Positions 1 through 7,542 of a stretch of DNA of 33,534 bases are shown here, in pieces (position 1 is the first letter of the stretch; every line of letters begins with the position of its first letter). The notes beneath the pieces were generated by a model. It saw nothing but the letters and a program-made list of their open reading frames with translations. It was not told where the DNA came from and did no database searches. The position numbers and the translations under genes are program-made. The stretch comes from CAYMKL01 sp964390805 (lineage in GTDB: Bacteria > Chloroflexota > Anaerolineae > VGOG01): positions 1-33,534 of the forward strand of contig CAYMKL010000077.1 in the NCBI GenBank assembly GCA_964390805.1, in the 5' to 3' direction.

Positions 1-2
1 AT

Positions 3-2138
3 ATCTGGTCCAGGCTGCCGCTTGAGCCTAATGGCCGAAACGAAGATCATGGCCACAACGGGCTTACCAACTACTACATCCAGGACATTGTCATTGACCC
101 TCAGACACCAACGACTGCCGCTACTCTGTACGCCGCAACTCAGGGCGGCGTATTCAAGAGCACCGATGGCGGCGATACGTGGGTGACAAGGAGAAATGGA
201 TTTCCCCCGGTATCCAGGTATGCATTCAGTGCCCCCGTTGCTAAAATACTCGTTGATCCTGTCAGTCCGAATATCGTTTATGCTGGAATTGGAATGCCTC
301 ATCATGAGGGACATCAAGGTGTCTACTGGCTGGGGGTAGAAGAAAAGGGAGTGATCTACAAAAGCACAGATTACGGTGAAACATGGACGAAGATTCGAAA
401 TACCGGCATAGAACCCAATGCCATGATCTATTCCATGGCGATGGATCCTGGTAATCCCTCAGTGCTTTATGTTGCTACTGAGTATGGGGTTTACAAGAGC
501 ACGGATGCAGGAAGCACCTGGCAGTCAAAAAACACAGGCTTGCCGCATCTGAACACCCGCGACATCATCATTGATCCGGCCAATTCGGACGTGCTTTACT
601 TGACAATATGGGCAACACCGGGCGGTGTCCTGAGCTTGTCGAAGGGAAGCGCTTCCTGGGAAGGCGGGGTGTACAAGAGCACCGATGCCGCTGAGAGTTG
701 GGTAGCGAAAAACAACGGACTGGCGCAAGCTATGGGGGATCCTTCAGAAAGCGCCTTTCTGACCTCGAATTACAAGAACATCGTGATCAATCCTCAGAAT
801 CCTCAAATTCTTTACGTTGCCAATACCAGTTGGTGGCCAGAACCCGGCATCTTTAAGACAACTGATGGTGGTGATAACTGGACCTGGGTAACAAGGAATG
901 AAGAGCCAAACATCAACGTGGATTTGGGGTGGATTGATTGGGGTCCCCAGACCTATTGCCTGGCCATAGATCCGAACAATCCAGACAACCTTCTTTTCGG
1001 GACCGATGGAGTCATCTGCAAGACCGAGGACGCTGGCCACTCCTGGACGCAGGGATACACCGATCTAGCCAGTCCAGCTTATTGGCAAGGAAGAGGATTT
1101 GAAACGACTTGTGTTATGGACGTTGAGGTTGACCCAACAAATCCTGACCATGTGTACGTCGGTTATTGCGACATTGGGTTTCTCAAAAGCACTGACGGTG
1201 GAGTATCGTTCAAAAAGACCGAAAGTGGAATGAACTACCCAGCCAATGCTTTCGCCATTGTCGTTGACCCCGATAATCCAAATGTTCTCTACACCGGAAC
1301 GGGTGACTTGTTGACGTGGGGAACAAATCAGGGAGAGATATGCAAAAGCACCGACTATGGTGAAACGTGGAGCGTCACTGGCGACCCCAGTAATGGCTTG
1401 CCCGATGCCGAGGTCTGGTCTTTGGCCATTGATCCGAACAGTAACCCTGATTCAAGAATACTGTATGCCGCAAGCTACCAAAACGGGATCTACAAGACTG
1501 CTGATGGCGGCGTGAGCTGGTTCCCGGTCAATGATGGATTGGGAATAAACCGCCATATCCGGAAAATAGCCATTGATCCAACAGATTCGAGTACATTGTA
1601 TGCTGGAGTTGAAGGCTACGATGAAGGTCTGGCAACAGTACAAGGTGGTGTTTACAAGACCTCTGACGGTGGGCAGAGCTGGACACGCATTGATTCCAAT
1701 CCGCCTCAGCCGAGTGTTTTGGATTTGGCAATAGATCCAACTGACAGCAACATCATCTACTCGGCTGCCAGAGAACACTACGACCACACTCAGCAAACAA
1801 TGTATCTGGGAGGTGTGTACAAGAGCACTGACGGGGGAAGCAATTGGACGAGGCTGAGTAGCGGTTTTGGTGATGGTGACAATCTGAACGTAGGTGCCTT
1901 GGCGATAGATCCTCAGAATCCAGCGATCATCTACGCAGGGACTTTCGACGATAACTTCCATGACGAGAGCTCTGGTAGAGGAATCTTCAAAAGCACAGAT
2001 GGTGGCGCCAACTGGACGCCAATGAACGACGGTTTGGGTATTCTAACTACGACAGTGATCACGATTGATCCCTCAGACCACAGTCGTCTTTACGTGGGTA
2101 CGCACGGAAACGGAGTCTTCACAGGGATTGATGAGTAG
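3..2138 (+). CDS. BNR/sortilin-like repeat beta-propeller protein (5' partial)
   Basis: The frame is open from base 3, so the true start lies left of the window; a GTG at 183 is internal. The visible 711 residues consist of repeated sialidase/VPS10-type blades. At least twelve motifs of the form (V/I)(Y/F/C)K(S/T)TDGGxxW are visible, most followed by a blade-joining IDPxNPxxLYxGT stretch. Such propellers are exported glycan-binding or xyloglucanase-like (GH74-type) folds, but no catalytic pair can be assigned here, so activity is unknown. The protein ends GNGVFTGIDE and has no dockerin of its own, although a fragment of a dockerin end lies just downstream in another frame. Residues around base 628 (VLSLSKG) come from an interspersed DNA repeat inserted in frame. 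This gene looks AT-richer than its neighbours by eye. Confident as a propeller; the specific role is not. Confidence 0.9.
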   Translation: MWSRLPLEPNGRNEDHGHNGLTNYYIQDIVIDPQTPTTAATLYAATQGGVFKSTDGGDTWVTRRNGFPPVSRYAFSAPVAKILVDPVSPNIVYAGIGMPHHEGHQGVYWLGVEEKGVIYKSTDYGETWTKIRNTGIEPNAMIYSMAMDPGNPSVLYVATEYGVYKSTDAGSTWQSKNTGLPHLNTRDIIIDPANSDVLYLTIWATPGGVLSLSKGSASWEGGVYKSTDAAESWVAKNNGLAQAMGDPSESAFLTSNYKNIVINPQNPQILYVANTSWWPEPGIFKTTDGGDNWTWVTRNEEPNINVDLGWIDWGPQTYCLAIDPNNPDNLLFGTDGVICKTEDAGHSWTQGYTDLASPAYWQGRGFETTCVMDVEVDPTNPDHVYVGYCDIGFLKSTDGGVSFKKTESGMNYPANAFAIVVDPDNPNVLYTGTGDLLTWGTNQGEICKSTDYGETWSVTGDPSNGLPDAEVWSLAIDPNSNPDSRILYAASYQNGIYKTADGGVSWFPVNDGLGINRHIRKIAIDPTDSSTLYAGVEGYDEGLATVQGGVYKTSDGGQSWTRIDSNPPQPSVLDLAIDPTDSNIIYSAAREHYDHTQQTMYLGGVYKSTDGGSNWTRLSSGFGDGDNLNVGALAIDPQNPAIIYAGTFDDNFHDESSGRGIFKSTDGGANWTPMNDGLGILTTTVITIDPSDHSRLYVGTHGNGVFTGIDE
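628..645 (+). repeat. TCCTGAGCTTGTCGAAGG interspersed repeat, in frame
   Basis: An 18-bp core read as VLSLSKG inside the propeller gene. The same core or its reverse complement occurs at 7080-7097, 27507-27524 and 30112-30129. Three of the four copies lie within reading frames without breaking them. Confidence 0.85.
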
Positions 2139-2149
2139 GGCTGTTCAGT

Positions 2150-2206
2150 GTGAACATCATGCTGGTGGCGGTGCATTGGGGGGAAACGCGTGATGAGCAG
2201 TGATCG
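2150..2206 (+). pseudogene. Relic of a dockerin C-terminus
   Basis: Read from 2150, the DNA encodes VNIMLVAVHWGETR-DEQ and a stop. This matches the final F-hand end (VDIMLVAVHWGDTC) of the downstream proteins almost exactly. It is in a different frame from the upstream propeller gene, which stops at 2138, and has no start codon or ribosome site of its own. It is best explained as what remains after deletion or recombination removed most of a dockerin-encoding end. Confidence 0.75.
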
Positions 2207-2288
2207 GGGAATGAGTGATCAGGGAATCAGGGTGGCGGGAAACCTAATCTCCTGATCGCTGATTTCCTGATCCCTAATCCCTGATTCG
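2200..2288. repeat. Degenerate palindrome of iterated GATCAGG/CCTGATC words
   Basis: The left half iterates GATC(A/G)GGGAAT-like words and the right half iterates their complements (CTGATCGCTG, CCTGATCCCTAATCCCTGATT). Together they form a loose inverted repeat of about 85 bp. It abuts the AGGAGG ribosome site (2289-2294) of the next gene. Pairing is only partial, so a stable hairpin is uncertain. Confidence 0.6.
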
Positions 2289-2301
2289 AGGAGGATTGTA
2301 A

Positions 2302-5300
2302 ATGACAAACCCATTTTCGTCAGAGCCAGGAATGAGGGAACTTGTCGCCGCTGGTTGTATGCTGTTAGCCTGTTTCGGCCTTCTTTTGATAGGCAGTCAG
2401 GCTGACGGTGCTGCCTCGCTGAAGGCGCACGCTTCCAGCCAGGCACAGCAAGCCATCCTTATTGACCACACCACGACAGACGTGGACCAGATCCCTCAGT
2501 ACTGGATAGACCAGGCAGAAGCACAGCTCGATGTTTTCTACGGCCATACATCCCATGGGAGTCAACCACTCAGCGGGATGGATGCGCTGGGTATCGGCAC
2601 GCTCTCCATCCATGAATATGGGGATGACCTGGGCCACAACGGGGACACCAGTTGGGTGGCTCCCACTGAGAACTACCTGGATGGCCACCCTGAGACCAAC
2701 GTGGTCGTCTGGTCCTGGTGCGGCGGCGTCAGTGACAACACAGAGGCAGGGATCAACACCTATCTTAACGCCATGAGCCAACTGGAGACCGATTATCCCG
2801 ACGTCACCTTCGTGTACATGACGGGGCACCTCGATGGAACCGGCGTGGGCGGCAACCTGTATGCGCGCAACAACCAGATTCGTGCTTACTGTGCCGCCAA
2901 CAACAAGGTGGTCTACGACTTCGCCGACATCGAAAGCTACGACCCTGGCGGCACGTTCTACCCGGATGAAAACGACAGTTGCTCCTGGTGCACCAGTTGG
3001 TGCGCCGCGCACCCCGAAGACTGCACCGACCTTCCCGGCTCCTGCGCCCATTCCCACGGCTTCAACTGCCTGCAAAAAGGAAAGGCTTTCTGGTGGATGG
3101 CGGCCAGGCTGGCCGGGTGGGATGGGGGAGCAACGACTCCGACGGCTACGGCGACCGGCACGCCGCCAACCACGACTCCCACTGCTACCTCTACTCCAAC
3201 CCCCACGGCAACGGCGACCACCGAGGCTTCCACACCTACGCCCACCGCCACTGCGACGACCACGACCGGAACCACCTGGTATGTGCGCCCCGACGGAGGG
3301 TCGCCCGACCAATGCACGGGCCTGGCGAACGCGCCGTATCCCGGCAGCGGAACGGGCCAGCCCTGCGCCTGGGATCATCCCTTCCGCGCCCTCCCGCCGG
3401 AAGGCGCGCCGCGCATCGCCGGCGGCGATACGCTGCTCATCGGCTCCGGCAGCTACATGATGGGTTACGGCGCACCCGGCGCTGACGCCTGCGAGTCCGA
3501 TTATCCCTGGGGCTGCTACATGCCACCCGTGCCCAGTGGCTCCACAGGAAATCCCACCCGCATCCTCGGCGAGGGATGGGGCAGCGGCTGCTCCGATCCA
3601 CCTGAACTCTGGGGTACCGAACGAGCGGACACGATCCTCAACCTCACCGACGCCAGCAATGTCGAGATCGCCTGCCTGGAGATCACCGATCACTCCGACT
3701 GTGTCGAGTCCCACTCGGGGGGCCTGGCCTGCAAGCGCGATACCTACCCCTTCGGCCCCTGGGCCGACACTGGCCTCTACGCCGAAGACTCGGCCAACGT
3801 ACATTTACGGGACCTGAACATTCACGGCCTGGCCTCTGCCGGGGTGCGCGCCGGCCGCCTCACCGACTGGACGGTGGAGGACGTGCGCATCACCGGCAAC
3901 GGCTGGGTCGGCTGGGAGGGCGACATTGACGGCGACGACTCCAACTCCGGCACTCTGCTCTTCCGGCGCTGGACGGTGGAATGGAACGGCTGCGCTGAGA
4001 CCTATCCGGGCGGTGAGCTAACCGGCTGCTGGGCTCAGACAGCGGGGGGGTACGGCGATGGCGTCGGCACCGGCGCCACGGGCGGGCACTGGATCATCGA
4101 GGACTCGGCCTTCCTGCACAACACCTCCGACGGCCTGGACCTGCTCTACGTCCGCGAGGTGGGCTCTTCTATCGAGATTCGGCGCACCATCGCTGAGGGC
4201 AACGCCGGCAACCAGATCAAAGCCAGCGGACCGACCCTGATCGAGAACTCGATCCTGGTCGGCAACTGCGGCTTCTTCGACGGCCAGCCCTTCACCTACA
4301 ACGTGGACAACTGCCGCGCCCTGGGCACGGCTCTCCCCCTCTTTCTGAGGCCGGGTAACCAGGCCACGATCATCAACAACACCCTCACCAGTGAGGGGGA
4401 CTGCCTGGTGACGGCGGAATGTGACAACAACTGCGACGGCACCGAATCGGTGCTGGTGCGCAACAACCTCTTCCAGGGCCACCCCGACTTCCTGCAGCCC
4501 TTCGAAAACACCTGCCTCACCTGGACGGGGGGCTTTCCCCACGATCCTTTCGACATAGATTACTCCATCATCAACGACGCGAAGAATGACCCTTGCCCAG
4601 GCACCCACGACATCTGCGGGGTCTCACCTGGCCTGGTCAACTCTTCCATTGACGCCTTCGACGCCCACCTCCTCTCCGACAGCCCGGCCATTGACGAGGG
4701 CACCACCAGCGGCGCGCCCGACGATGACTATGATGGCTATCCTCGCGACGCCCTGCCCGACATCGGGGCCTACGAATGGCGCTCTGGGGACGAAACAGCG
4801 ACCCCCACACCCACTCCCACCCGCACTCCCACACCCACTTCCACACCCACACCCACCGCCACCACGCCCCCCCAGTGCACCGCCGTCACCATCCAGCGAG
4901 GCACCTACGGCACCGTGGCCGACGCCTACATCTGGGCCTCGTCGCCGGACTATACCGGCAACTGGGAAAACCTCTACACCGGCAACGTCGGCAGCAGCCG
5001 CAAGCAGACCCTGATCCGCTTCGACCTGTCGTTCATCGCCGATACCGCCACCGTGGACAGCGCCCTGCTGAGCCTGTACCGCACCGACTCCGACGGCAAC
5101 CGCACGGTGAACGTGCACCGCATCACCACCTCCTGGACCGAGAGCGGCGTAACCTGGAACAACTTCGGCAGCGGCTACGATCCCGCCATTCTGGGGTCTT
5201 TCCAGGCCGGCGGCTCAGGATGGAAAACGGTGGACGTTGCCGATCTGGTACAGGGATGGGTGGATAGTACTTACGTCAACTACGGGCTGCTCCTGGACGA

Positions 5301-6984
5301 TCCCACCACCGTCGCCGACGAAAACGAGGTATACCACTCCAGCGAGTACGGCACGATCTCGATGCGGCCTGAGCTGGAGATTTGTTGCCGGACGGGGGAC
5401 GAGACCAGCACACCTACCCCCACGCCGACGGCTACCGCTACCACCCCCACGCTCACGGCTACGGTCACGCCAACCCCAACCCCGACGTCTGGTGACTGCA
5501 CCCACTACGTCGCGCTCAGCGGCAGCGATGCCAATCCCGGCACAACCGGTGCCCCCTGGCGCACTCTCCAGCACGCCGCCGACGTCGCCCAGCCGGGCGA
5601 TACCGTCTGCGTGGAAGCGGGCACTTATGTCGAAGAGGAAGGCGTCACCTTTACCACTTCAGGTACAGTGGATCAGCCCATCACCTTCACCACCAATGGC
5701 CAGGCGGTCACCGTGCAGGGCGAAATGAACCTCTCTCAGGGCACCTCCCACCTGCGTCTGCAGGGCTTCACGCTGCGCGACTTCAGTATATGGGGCATCA
5801 CGCTGTGGGGTGACAACCAGGATGTGGTTCTCTCTGGCCTGGATGTGGGCGGGGGCGAGGCCGGCATCCATTTCACCGTGGGCTATTCCGGCCAGCCGCC
5901 GGAGTATGGCCCGGTGGAGGACGTGACTTTGGCCGATAGTGTCATCCACGACGCCGAGTACACCGGCGTGGATTGCACACCCGGCCCCTGCAACAACATG
6001 CGCTTTCAGCAGTTGGAGATCTACGGTTCGGGGCTGGTAGCCGGTTGGGGCGCCGATGGGCTGGCAGTGGAACGCGGTCAGGACATCCTGGTGGAGGATT
6101 GCACCATCCACGACAACGGCGGCGACGGCATTGACCTCAACTCCCGCGACGCGGCGGGTAGCGTTTCGGGTATCGTGGTGCGTCGCAACCGCGTGGCCAA
6201 TAACCTTCGCAACGGGGTCAAGCTATGGGCTGGCGGCCTTATGGTCAACAACGCTGTATGGAACAGCGCAGATACGGCGTTGGTGCTGGAAGCGGGCAGC
6301 ACCTACACCGTCACCAACAACACCATCGCCAACTGCACCAGCTACACCTACCTGGCCACACTGGGTGGTTACGCGACTTCCACGCCCTCAAACATCCGTC
6401 TGCATAACAACATCTTCTACAACGACAACCCAGCGATGGGCGGCACAACCGTCTACTATCCTGAAGGGGCGATCCTGACCGCCGATCACAACCTGTATTA
6501 CAATCCTTACCGTACCGACGACGTGATCTGCTATGAGCCGACCGCCCGCTGTTTCAGCGCGGACGAGATCAACGACGGCACCTGGCTCGCTCAGACCGGC
6601 CACGGCCAACACAGTGCCTACGCTGATCCCGTCTTCGTTCATCCAGCCAGCAACGACTATCACCTGCAATCCAGCTCACCTTGCGTTGACGCCGGCAGCA
6701 ACGAAGGCGCGCCGGAGGTTGACTTTGACGGCAATCCACGTCCCCTGGATGGCGATTCGGACGAGATGGCTGTGGTAGACATAGGAGCCGATGAGTTTAC
6801 ACTCTTGGGCGACCTCGACCACGATTGCGACGTAGACATCGTGGACATCATGCTGGTGGCCAGCCACTGGAACAACTCGCTGGGCGATGAAGACTACGAC
6901 CCGGCCTACGACCTGGATGATAACGGCAAGATAGACATCGTGGACATTATGCTGGTGGCAGTGCATTGGGGGGATACGTGCTGA
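2302..6984 (+). CDS. SGNH-like / double beta-helix / DNRLRE-like / dockerin multidomain secreted protein
   Basis: 1560 aa. The ATG follows AGGAGG at 2289-2294 with 7-nt spacing. Residues 1-45 form a signal peptide with a hydrophobic core (MLLACFGLLLIG). Residues ~48-275 resemble an SGNH-type hydrolase, with HTSHG (Ser84) near the start and HSHGFNC near the end. A PT linker spans ~277-326. A right-handed beta-helix follows (~326-830, starting TWYVRPDGG), then a linker, a DNRLRE-like domain (~857-1030, RKQTLIRFDLSF), another linker and a second beta-helix (~1068-1500) that opens with the DUF1565-type stretch HYVALSGSDANPGTTGAPWR. A two-repeat dockerin closes the protein (1503-1560, GDLDHDCDVDIVDIMLVAS...). 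Beta-helix modules of this type usually bind or cleave polysaccharides; no catalytic residues can be assigned. The signal peptide and ribosome site resemble those of the gene at 10224. Confidence 0.93.
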   Translation: MTNPFSSEPGMRELVAAGCMLLACFGLLLIGSQADGAASLKAHASSQAQQAILIDHTTTDVDQIPQYWIDQAEAQLDVFYGHTSHGSQPLSGMDALGIGTLSIHEYGDDLGHNGDTSWVAPTENYLDGHPETNVVVWSWCGGVSDNTEAGINTYLNAMSQLETDYPDVTFVYMTGHLDGTGVGGNLYARNNQIRAYCAANNKVVYDFADIESYDPGGTFYPDENDSCSWCTSWCAAHPEDCTDLPGSCAHSHGFNCLQKGKAFWWMAARLAGWDGGATTPTATATGTPPTTTPTATSTPTPTATATTEASTPTPTATATTTTGTTWYVRPDGGSPDQCTGLANAPYPGSGTGQPCAWDHPFRALPPEGAPRIAGGDTLLIGSGSYMMGYGAPGADACESDYPWGCYMPPVPSGSTGNPTRILGEGWGSGCSDPPELWGTERADTILNLTDASNVEIACLEITDHSDCVESHSGGLACKRDTYPFGPWADTGLYAEDSANVHLRDLNIHGLASAGVRAGRLTDWTVEDVRITGNGWVGWEGDIDGDDSNSGTLLFRRWTVEWNGCAETYPGGELTGCWAQTAGGYGDGVGTGATGGHWIIEDSAFLHNTSDGLDLLYVREVGSSIEIRRTIAEGNAGNQIKASGPTLIENSILVGNCGFFDGQPFTYNVDNCRALGTALPLFLRPGNQATIINNTLTSEGDCLVTAECDNNCDGTESVLVRNNLFQGHPDFLQPFENTCLTWTGGFPHDPFDIDYSIINDAKNDPCPGTHDICGVSPGLVNSSIDAFDAHLLSDSPAIDEGTTSGAPDDDYDGYPRDALPDIGAYEWRSGDETATPTPTPTRTPTPTSTPTPTATTPPQCTAVTIQRGTYGTVADAYIWASSPDYTGNWENLYTGNVGSSRKQTLIRFDLSFIADTATVDSALLSLYRTDSDGNRTVNVHRITTSWTESGVTWNNFGSGYDPAILGSFQAGGSGWKTVDVADLVQGWVDSTYVNYGLLLDDPTTVADENEVYHSSEYGTISMRPELEICCRTGDETSTPTPTPTATATTPTLTATVTPTPTPTSGDCTHYVALSGSDANPGTTGAPWRTLQHAADVAQPGDTVCVEAGTYVEEEGVTFTTSGTVDQPITFTTNGQAVTVQGEMNLSQGTSHLRLQGFTLRDFSIWGITLWGDNQDVVLSGLDVGGGEAGIHFTVGYSGQPPEYGPVEDVTLADSVIHDAEYTGVDCTPGPCNNMRFQQLEIYGSGLVAGWGADGLAVERGQDILVEDCTIHDNGGDGIDLNSRDAAGSVSGIVVRRNRVANNLRNGVKLWAGGLMVNNAVWNSADTALVLEAGSTYTVTNNTIANCTSYTYLATLGGYATSTPSNIRLHNNIFYNDNPAMGGTTVYYPEGAILTADHNLYYNPYRTDDVICYEPTARCFSADEINDGTWLAQTGHGQHSAYADPVFVHPASNDYHLQSSSPCVDAGSNEGAPEVDFDGNPRPLDGDSDEMAVVDIGADEFTLLGDLDHDCDVDIVDIMLVASHWNNSLGDEDYDPAYDLDDNGKIDIVDIMLVAVHWGDTC

Positions 6985-6993
6985 ACGGTAAGC

Positions 6994-7022
6994 TTGATCA
7001 AAAGCCCGCATGGTGCTAGAAT
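6994..7022 (+). promoter_or_regulatory. Predicted sigma70-type promoter, TTGATC-N17-TAGAAT
   Basis: The -35 is TTGATC (6994-6999), the spacer is exactly 17 nt, and the -10 is TAGAAT (7017-7022). It lies ten bases after the stop of the upstream gene. The same arrangement with TTGACC and conserved flanks recurs at 30471-30499, also just after a dockerin stop, which supports a functional promoter. Transcription would start near 7029-7031 and give a leader of about 510 nt before the next ATG. Confidence 0.65.
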
Positions 7023-7063
7023 GGTTGGGGTTGTTGGGGGCGCCGCAGCCCGCCTTGGCCGTA

Positions 7064-7111
7064 GCCGCTTGTACTGAGCCCTTCGACAAGCTCAGGACAG
7101 GCCTGTCGAAG
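7064..7111. repeat. Composite interspersed repeat with hairpin (GTACTGAGCCC / TTCGACAAGCTCAGG)
   Basis: The segment 7064-7081 (GCCGCTTGTACTGAGCCC) reappears reversed at 28574-28591. The core 7080-7097 is the reverse complement of the in-frame repeats at 628 and 27507. CTTCGACA (7081-7088) and TGTCGAAG (7104-7111) form an 8-bp inverted repeat. This is the only fully intergenic copy in the window. Confidence 0.75.
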
Positions 7112-7146
7112 TAAGCGACACGGCAAACAACACTCCCTGAACCCGC

Positions 7147-7187
7147 CGCCAGCCAAGGCCGTGCTTTTGTGTGCCCTGTGGCTGGCG
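7147..7187 (+). repeat. Leader hairpin H1, copy A
   Basis: CGCCAGCC (7147-7154) pairs with GGCTGGCG (7180-7187). The loop region AAGGCCGTGC...GTGTGCCC is shared with copies at 7279, 30579 and 30714. GTTTTGACC follows. It is a candidate structured RNA element in the leader; weak U-richness makes a simple terminator less likely. Confidence 0.6.
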
Positions 7188-7206
7188 TTTTGACCATGCA
7201 AGGGGG

Positions 7207-7278
7207 CAACGGATGGACAGCGGATAATCGGATGGGCTGGCGCGAGCCCCCATCCGCTTATCCGCTTGCCATCCGTTG
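7207..7278. repeat. 72-bp palindrome P, copy A
   Basis: The 28-nt arms 7207-7234 (CAACGGATGGAC...) and 7251-7278 (...GCCATCCGTTG) match at 25 of 28 positions as an inverted repeat. The loop itself can pair as GGGCT/AGCCC. The arms are built from repeated GCGGAT/ATCCGC words. Homologous palindromes lie at 7335-7415 and 30640-30711. Confidence 0.8.
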
Positions 7279-7316
7279 ACGCCAAGGCCGTGCTCTTGCG
7301 TGCCCAAGGCTGGCGT
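7279..7316 (+). repeat. Leader hairpin H1, copy B
   Basis: ACGCCA (7279-7284) pairs with TGGCGT (7311-7316) around the conserved AAGGCCGTGCTCTTGCGTGC loop region. It follows palindrome A directly, so the leader holds a tandem H1-P-H1-P unit of about 130 bp. Confidence 0.6.
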
Positions 7317-7334
7317 TTTGATCATGCAAGGGGG

Positions 7335-7415
7335 CAACGGATGGACAGCGGATAATCGGATGAGCTGGCGCGGGTGCCTATCCGCTTAATCCGCTTATCC
7401 GCTTGCTATCCGTTG
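7335..7415. repeat. Palindrome P, copy B, with one extra word
   Basis: The left arm (7335-7362) is identical to copy A. The right arm (7379-7415) has one additional TCCGCTTAA-like word, making it 9 nt longer, as expected from slippage between iterated words. Confidence 0.75.
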
Positions 7416-7420
7416 CTGCC

Positions 7421-7477
7421 AAGATTGACATCTTGGACATCATGCTGGTGGTGACCAGACGGGGTGAACACTGCTAG
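7421..7477 (+). pseudogene. Relic of a dockerin second repeat
   Basis: Read from 7421, the DNA encodes KIDILDIMLVVTRRGEHC and then TAG (7475-7477), the tail of an F-hand (compare GKIDIVDIMLVAVHWGDTC). No start or remaining domain lies upstream. The junction with palindrome B falls at CTGCCAAG, where hairpin H1 (GCCAAGGCC) would normally begin and the dockerin reads GGCAAGATAGAC, so a short homology may have joined them. It marks a lost dockerin gene end. Confidence 0.75.
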
Positions 7478-7542
7478 AGCCCTGGCAAGCCTACGCCCAC
7501 CGCCTACCCACATCAAAGTGCCAGAAGCAGGAGATTGAAACC

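Noticed and set aside
2958..3317. Val/Gly-repeat minus-strand frames opposite PT linkers
   Set aside because: They are the complement of ACC/CCG-rich linker codons and recur opposite every linker in the window.
7147..7195. Hairpin H1 as a Rho-independent terminator for the gene ending at 6984
   Set aside because: The trailing GTTTTGACC has only four T residues and the element lies downstream of a good promoter in both leaders, so a leader role fits better.
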